In this document: positions 58,567 through 64,000 of the stretch, piece after piece
How positions within the stretch are numbered: the first letter of the stretch is position 1
Layout: each line of letters begins with the position of its first letter
Assembly (NCBI GenBank): GCA_030278955.1
Contig: JAOANR010000003.1
Location: 51,122,902 to 51,186,901, forward strand
DNA length: 64,000 nucleotides
DNA from: Hygrophila difformis
Taxonomy: Eukaryota > Streptophyta > Magnoliopsida > Lamiales > Acanthaceae
Reading direction: 5' to 3'
Program-made: the position numbers and the translations under genes
Notes under the pieces: generated by a model
The model's database searches: none
Told to the model about the DNA's origin: nothing
The model's input: the letters and a program-made list of their open reading frames with translations, nothing else

Positions 58567-59199
58567 TTTCTGCTATAAAAGCACGCGAAGATGAGTTTCT
58601 AATCTAAGGCACGTTAGAGTCAAGAAGATCTAAAAGATATGAATGGTAAGGGAAAAATGATAGACATGGGCACGCTAAGTATTCTTGATCAACATCTAAG
58701 ACTAAAGCAAGATTAGTATTAAGTTAGCTCTTCTAAGTCGATGTCAAGCCGAAATCTAAAAATAAGGATGTTATTTAACCCAGATAATTCACATAAAAAC
58801 TTAGTGCAAATATTCATGTATGTACGCATGTGAATGCCCCCTCCCCCCGGGAAATAATTTTCATGCAATATGATTTAGACTTGTCAAAATAATTTGTATA
58901 CATACTTTCCATGGGTTTAAAAATAATACTCATTCCATGATGCTTTAAAAATTTAAAAATAATAATTAAAATTCTTGGGCCTCTATATTAGGCCAAAAAT
59001 AATAAACTTTGGCTCTAATTAAAGTATAAGTATTGGGCTTAAAAATTTGGGCTTAAAAGTTGGACCCAAAATAGTAAGTGAATAAATTATTGGGCTAAGA
59101 AAAATATTTGGGATAAATTTGAGCTTCTTTAAAAATATTTGGGCTTCTAAAAATATAGGCTTAAAATAATAATTATAATAATAACTTTAAAATAATCCA

Positions 59200-59212
59200 G
59201 GCTCTGATACCA
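59200..59212 (-). promoter_or_regulatory. Primer binding site (initiator tRNA-Met)
   Basis: TGGTATCAGAGCC on the minus strand, three bases after the end of the 5' LTR. It is the same site as in the TRIM at 8320 and the chimera at 37377. Confidence 0.92.
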
Positions 59213-59215
59213 ACT

Positions 59216-61429
59216 TATAACACCCCGATTTTGGTAACCCAGGCAGGGATGCCACCGCCACACCTCCCAAGCGAGACACGACTCATTCGAGCTCACTTGA
59301 GAGATGCAAGGCTAAGATATTTCAAAAATAATTTAAAAGCAAGCCCAAACTAATTTAATTTAAAATAACATAGTTCGTCCATGCATAATAAAATAAATCG
59401 CAGCGGAAATTTAAACTTGGGCCGACATGGCCAAAACACAGTGAGTAATTTAAGTCTAATAAAAATGCAACATTCATAATTATTAATTTAATTCCCGAGC
59501 CCCAATATGCGTGCATATGCTCCTGCCATATATCTCCATACTCTGTAAAAAAAAAAAAACAACGAATTTTGTCAGTATATAAAATACTAAGTAAGTTAAT
59601 TTGTATCATAACAATAATGGGTTTAAAAATTTAATTAATAAAAATTCACCTTTTTATTCATGTGCATACTTAAGATAAAAGTATAATTTGACAGAATATT
59701 AAAAATAATTTAAAGGCACAAATTTAAAGGCATTCTTCTATGTTATAGAGACGTACAAAATACTACACAAAATAATTTAGAAGAGTAATTTATTTAAAAA
59801 GGAATTTATTAAAAGACGGAAAATTTAAACTCACGCAATATGATTTTTGTTCTCGCATCAACCAAAATTTCATTCTTTTACCATTCTTTCAATATGATCG
59901 AGGACAACCGTTCTTCGGGAATCGAACCCGCAAGAACTCAAATACATCCTAGGGAATCGAACCCATAGGAGTCAACAATATCCTGGAGAATTGAACCCGC
60001 AGGAAAATATACATCTTGGGGAATCGAACCCGCAAGAAAAAAAATATACATTGGGGAATCGGACCTGCAAGGTAAGTGATTGCAGCGGACCCTATATAGA
60101 CACACTCCGGAACCCTAGATAACCCATACGGATACATCTAGGAGTATAGACTCATACATTACCAACATGATGCTGTTTTGGCACAATTTTCATAAAAAGG
60201 GTCACCATCGTCCGTTTTTGACACAATCTAGATTAAGGTGTTAGGAACAAAACTTCAGTTTGGGGTTTTTCGATTCGGATACTCGAAATAGGATTTTTAG
60301 GCGGATTTCAGAAAACGCGCAAAGGTGAGATTTTTTGGTCCGATTTTAATGTTTTGATTAAATCTTGTGTTTGAAAAACATCCCTAAGCCACCGAAATTG
60401 ATATGTAAGGCATTAACTTACAGAATAAGAGTTCTAGAAAGTCACAGAACCGATCGGGGCGCCTAAGCTTGCTCCGGACACGTCCAAATCACTCAGTCAC
60501 CTCTCCTTTGGCCCCGATTTATGTTTTTAAGAATAAAAACCAAAAGTTAGAATCTAAATTCGACAAAAACTATGAAACAAAGTGTCAAAACTACATCTTA
60601 CCACCAACTAAGGTCTGAACACTACTTCTCCACGTCCTCCTTGCTCCGGTTTGTTCGTCGGAAGTTCCAAAACACGGCGAAATTTGGGGTTTTCGGTTTT
60701 AATGAGTTGGGAGAGAATGAGAGGTGGTTTGGAGGGGGTGAATTAGGGTTAGATAATTTGATAAAGGGTATTAGGATTATTAAAATTCGTCCAAAATCTT
60801 CCCTCCCCCAAATCAAGGTAGTTTCCATCGTCGGGACACGAAAATATGGTAACAAAATCGCCAAAATGCGCAAAAATCCCGCAGCCTGTGAAGTGGCGCG
60901 GTTTTGGCGCGCTATTCCTCCAGACCGCGCGGAGACCACGCGGCTCCCGCCTGGGCTGCGGCCTGGGCCGGGTCGTACGATCCGTCGGGCCTTTTCTCCT
61001 CTCTTTTGGGCTTCTATCCTTATACGTTCTCGGGCTCGATTTTTCTGGTCATTCTCGGGTTATAAATTCCTATTTTTAAATTTATTTCGAACTCGATTTT
61101 ATTTCGTATTCTAAATCTTGAATCTGTTGACTATTGGCTCCCGTGTAATAATTTATTTAATCGAATTATTTCCGACTTCACGGGTTCTTGGAATTAAATT
61201 TCTTTTCGCTCTTGAATTTAATTACATTTCTTTTGCGCTCAATCCATGGAATATCTTCGAGCTTCCTTTACCTCTTTTATTCCATTTTGAATTTTTGAAT
61301 TTATCGGTATTTCATTTCCGAGCAATAATTTATTATTATTTTCTTCTTCTCAGAAATATTTTGGCCTTGCTCGGATTAAGAAATTAATTTTATTCTTTTG
61401 AACGTAAATAAAAATTCTCGGGTTTTACA
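59216..61429 (-). repeat. 5' LTR of the gag-only element, 2214 bp
   Basis: Ends are TATAACACCCCG (mutated from TGTAAC) and CTCGGGTTTTACA. It is missing ~820 bases relative to the 3' LTR, joined at GACACAATCTAGATT near 60222. It carries an extra ~230-base stretch at 61151-61380 that the other lacks. Confidence 0.9.
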
Positions 61430-61434
61430 GGTGT

Positions 61435-61995
61435 ATTATTCTGTACGCTATCTAATCCATCAGGATGCATAATATGATGGATGAAGATGACTCTCAAGCT
61501 ATTGTTGTTAAAAATGGAAGTTTTTCGCGTTTTAATCTTGTAAGTTTTTTTTTTTTTTTCCTGAAATAGCAAGTGGCAGAGGGCGGCCGCGCCTTGCCAA
61601 TGGGCATGGTCAAAATCGACCATCCATGGTCATTCCTCACAAGTACAAATCGGCCATGGGTGGTTACGAACTGCACATTTTATTTATTTTTCGAAATTCT
61701 AAATCCATCGGCCGTGAGCGGTAGATCATCCTTCTTTACTATCGACTGTATGCGGCCGGCCGCAGTAGATGAGACCGGCATGGGCGGCCGGCTGCTGTGC
61801 AATGTTTTTTTTGCACTCTCACTCATATAACAACATTCAACAAATATTTAGACCGCAATGTTTTATTTTTGTATTGTTTCATCAACAATCCAAGGATGAC
61901 GCCAATAAAAAATTAATGGTTAATTATGGCATTTCTTGGTTTATGTAATTTTAACTGTCTTTTTATCGGATCTTCTTCCGGGATTTTAGGGACTC
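61435..61995. other. Short unique region between two LTR elements
   Basis: No gene seen. It contains a T13 run near 61545-61560 and GC-rich patches with GGCCGCG / CGGCCGG words (61583-61590, 61752-61795). Function unknown. Confidence 0.4.
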
Positions 61996-64000
61996 TGTAA
62001 CACCCGGTTTTGATAACCCAGTCCGAGATGTCACCGCCACACCTCCCTAGTAAGACACGACTTCTTCGAGCTTGCTAAAGAGATGCAAGGCTATGGTTTT
62101 TCAGAAAATAAATTTAAACAAGCGAATATAAGTTTAAAATATCAAAGTCATTCACATGCAATGTTTATTTAATAGCAGCGGAAAAATAAAGGAATGTAAA
62201 TAGGGCCAACATGACCAAAACAACGGGTTAACAGGCCCGTAATGCAAGTCATGTAAAGTAATAAATCATTGTTCCCCAAAACCCCATGCATGCTCATGCT
62301 CATGCGTAATCCTCATACTCTGGAAGAAAAGAGAAAACAATAGTTTTGTCAGTATAAACATACTGAGTAAATTAACCCCTAGCATACAATAATGGGGTTT
62401 CAAAGCCTTTAATTATTTACAAAATAATTGAGTGACCTTAAGCATAATGGTAGACAACATCTAAGTTAATTCGGCTAGCTAAGAAGATCAGATTGCACAA
62501 TTTTAAAAAGTATGGATCCCAATTAATCATAATATAACTTTGCAATTTAAATAAGTAGAAGGCATAATTTTAAAAACACCCAATTTAATAAGGATTTCCT
62601 CCAAGTCTTTTAGTTTCTTCCCGTTACTACCAGTCGAGGTCCAACCAATTTCTCATATGGCTCATATCTCAAGTTTATATATATCAATTGCCTTTTGGCA
62701 AGCATTATTTATCAATTGCCATTCGGCAAGCATTATTTATCAATTGCCTTTCGGCAAGCTTTATATATCAATGCCTTTCGGCAAGCATTATTTATCAATT
62801 GCCTTTCGGCAAGCCTTATGTATATGGATTTCTCTCAACGTTGTTTTTATCGAAAACGTTGTTTTTATTATCAAAAACGTTGTTTTTATTATTTTTCAAA
62901 AGAACCTTCATCTCTTTGCTTAGAAAGACCAATTCCGCAAAATAGGGTTTTATAGTGTCGTTGTTCGCGCCTTTTTCATTTAAAAATTCGTTTCAAGATC
63001 AATTGATTTGAAAATTTCACAGTTTCTCAGAAACGTCTCAATGAACAAGTTTTGTGTTTAAAGTTTTTCGATCCGGGTTGAGGAAGTGAATCGAATTTAA
63101 AGATGTTTCAAGAAAATATAATCTGTCCGGATTCAGACCTGTCACAGTTTAGAAAATGAGGTTTTCGACATAGCAAATGAACTCCAAACACTCTGAAATT
63201 TTACGGGCATGACCTTAACTTAATTATCTACAACTTTTATTTAGAACTTGAAGTCTAATTCTCGTCGGGTCAGTGGTTAATAATTGAATCAAGATCGAAA
63301 CTAATTTCTGTCAGCTTTTATGAGTTCGGTAAGAACGCAGATTGGTTCGGTTCATATTCGGGGGTTCAAATCTCGATGAAAATTTATGAATTTTTATAGA
63401 GGTATTCATGAATCATAGATATACAAATTTTATGCTTAACACAAGTCCTAATTCGGTCTAAATCTAGTGTCAAAATGGCTAACAAGTTCGGAAATCAATT
63501 CTGTCAATGTATGAACATTCGGTAAAAATTCAGGGTAGTTCGGGTCTGTTTTCGGGTATCAAATCTTAATGAAAAATTATGAAACTTTTTCAGAAGGTAG
63601 ATCTATGTCTTAGGAACGATTCTCCAGTTTTGAGTTTTCTCGTTTGAAGACTTTTAAGGGTCCGAAAAATTCATCCAAAAACGCTGCGCGCGTGTAAATC
63701 TCTTGTTGACAGATTTTTTATTAAGTTTTCGTTAGATCTTATGTTCGGGTTGATTTTAGCCACCAAAACCGTAGTAAGAGTTAACTTACAATAACGATGG
63801 TTCTCCGACTCGTCTAATTCGAAGAAGTGGCCTCCTCGTTCACCGTTACACTCCTAGATCCGTCGAACTCTCCCTTCTTAATCCGGATCGGGGTTTAGAA
63901 AAGAGAAAGGGGCCAAGTTAGATGTGTACTCGAATTTGAATGGTAATAAATGGACGAAAACCTTACCACACTGTCTACCTACGCCCGGGAACTCTTGAAC
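61996..64000 (-). mobile_element. Gypsy LTR continuing past the window end
   Basis: TGTAACACCCGGTTTTGATAA at 61996 is the U5 end of an LTR in minus orientation, with the family sequence CACCGCCACACCTCCCTAG. No flanking element is seen to the left, so this is either a solo LTR or the 3' LTR of an element lying further right. The other end is outside the window. Confidence 0.88.
62682..62820 (+). repeat. Tandem repeat in the LTR, 28-bp unit
   Basis: Five copies of TATCAATTGCCTTTCGGCAA followed by GCATTATT, one with a single-base deletion. Next to it are three copies of AACGTTGTTTTTAT (62838-62895). Confidence 0.95.

Larger units (their letters stand above)
54141..61429 (-). mobile_element. Complete gag-only Ty3/gypsy element with GGTGT duplication
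   Basis: GGTGT at 54136-54140 and 61430-61434 flanks an element read on the minus strand: 5' LTR 61429-59216, primer binding site 59212-59200, gag 58566-57473, ~570 bases without coding, polypurine tract near 56891-56905, 3' LTR 56890-54141. There is no protease, reverse transcriptase or integrase, so it must use proteins from another element. The length is 7.3 kb, of which about 5 kb is LTR. The LTRs differ by large indels (see the LTR entries). Confidence 0.95.

Overview
This is a eudicot plant nuclear window. Spliced host genes with GT-AG introns, AT-rich intergenic DNA and many plant transposable-element families all point to this. A lamiid/asterid host is plausible but unproven. Only two host genes are clear. 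One is an intronless VQ-motif regulator (2892-3986, plus strand). The other is a five-exon annexin of the D1/D2 type (10187-12393, minus strand). The exon joins were checked by phase and give a 316-residue annexin with no break.

From 1 to about 14.7 kb, host genes are interspersed with small elements: tRNA-derived SINEs, an intact 336-bp TRIM retrotransposon with a CTTTT target duplication, a 670-bp Harbinger-type MITE, microsatellites and short duplications.

From 14761 to 27393 lies one CACTA (En/Spm) transposon with an ATT target duplication. It has a 7.5-kb LINE inserted in it (15600-23092, 13-bp target duplication). That LINE has a 514-bp hAT-type MITE in its 5' region (22420-22933, 8-bp duplication ATTACCTC). 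The CACTA body keeps a TNP1-like gene and a collapsed tnpD whose catalytic part is missing. From 28.2 to 35.1 kb are two SINEs and a second, different LINE on the plus strand. A 5'-truncated relative of the first LINE follows at 36081-36551.

The most unusual object is 37377-43875. Two inverted, nearly identical ~2.4-kb copies of one Ty3/gypsy LTR flank a fragment of RNase H and integrase. The right copy runs into a tRNA-iMet primer binding site, then the short internal domain and 3' LTR of a TRIM element. The whole composite is flanked by TCTTT on both sides, which suggests that a chimeric reverse-transcription product integrated as one unit.

From 43.9 to 48.8 kb is a Helitron-rich tract. 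Pieces of the helicase C-terminus and ~60-bp minisatellites are repeated in series. Then come a Stowaway MITE split by a solo gypsy LTR (49136-51662, GTTAT duplication), three more Stowaway MITEs and a small hairpin MITE. A complete gag-only gypsy element follows (54141-61429, GGTGT duplication), and then another LTR of the same superfamily that runs off the end. The gypsy LTRs share a layout in which an unrelated tandem repeat sits about 0.7 kb from the U5 end in each lineage. Apart from the VQ gene and the annexin, no intact cellular gene is seen; everything from 14.7 kb onward is essentially nested mobile DNA.
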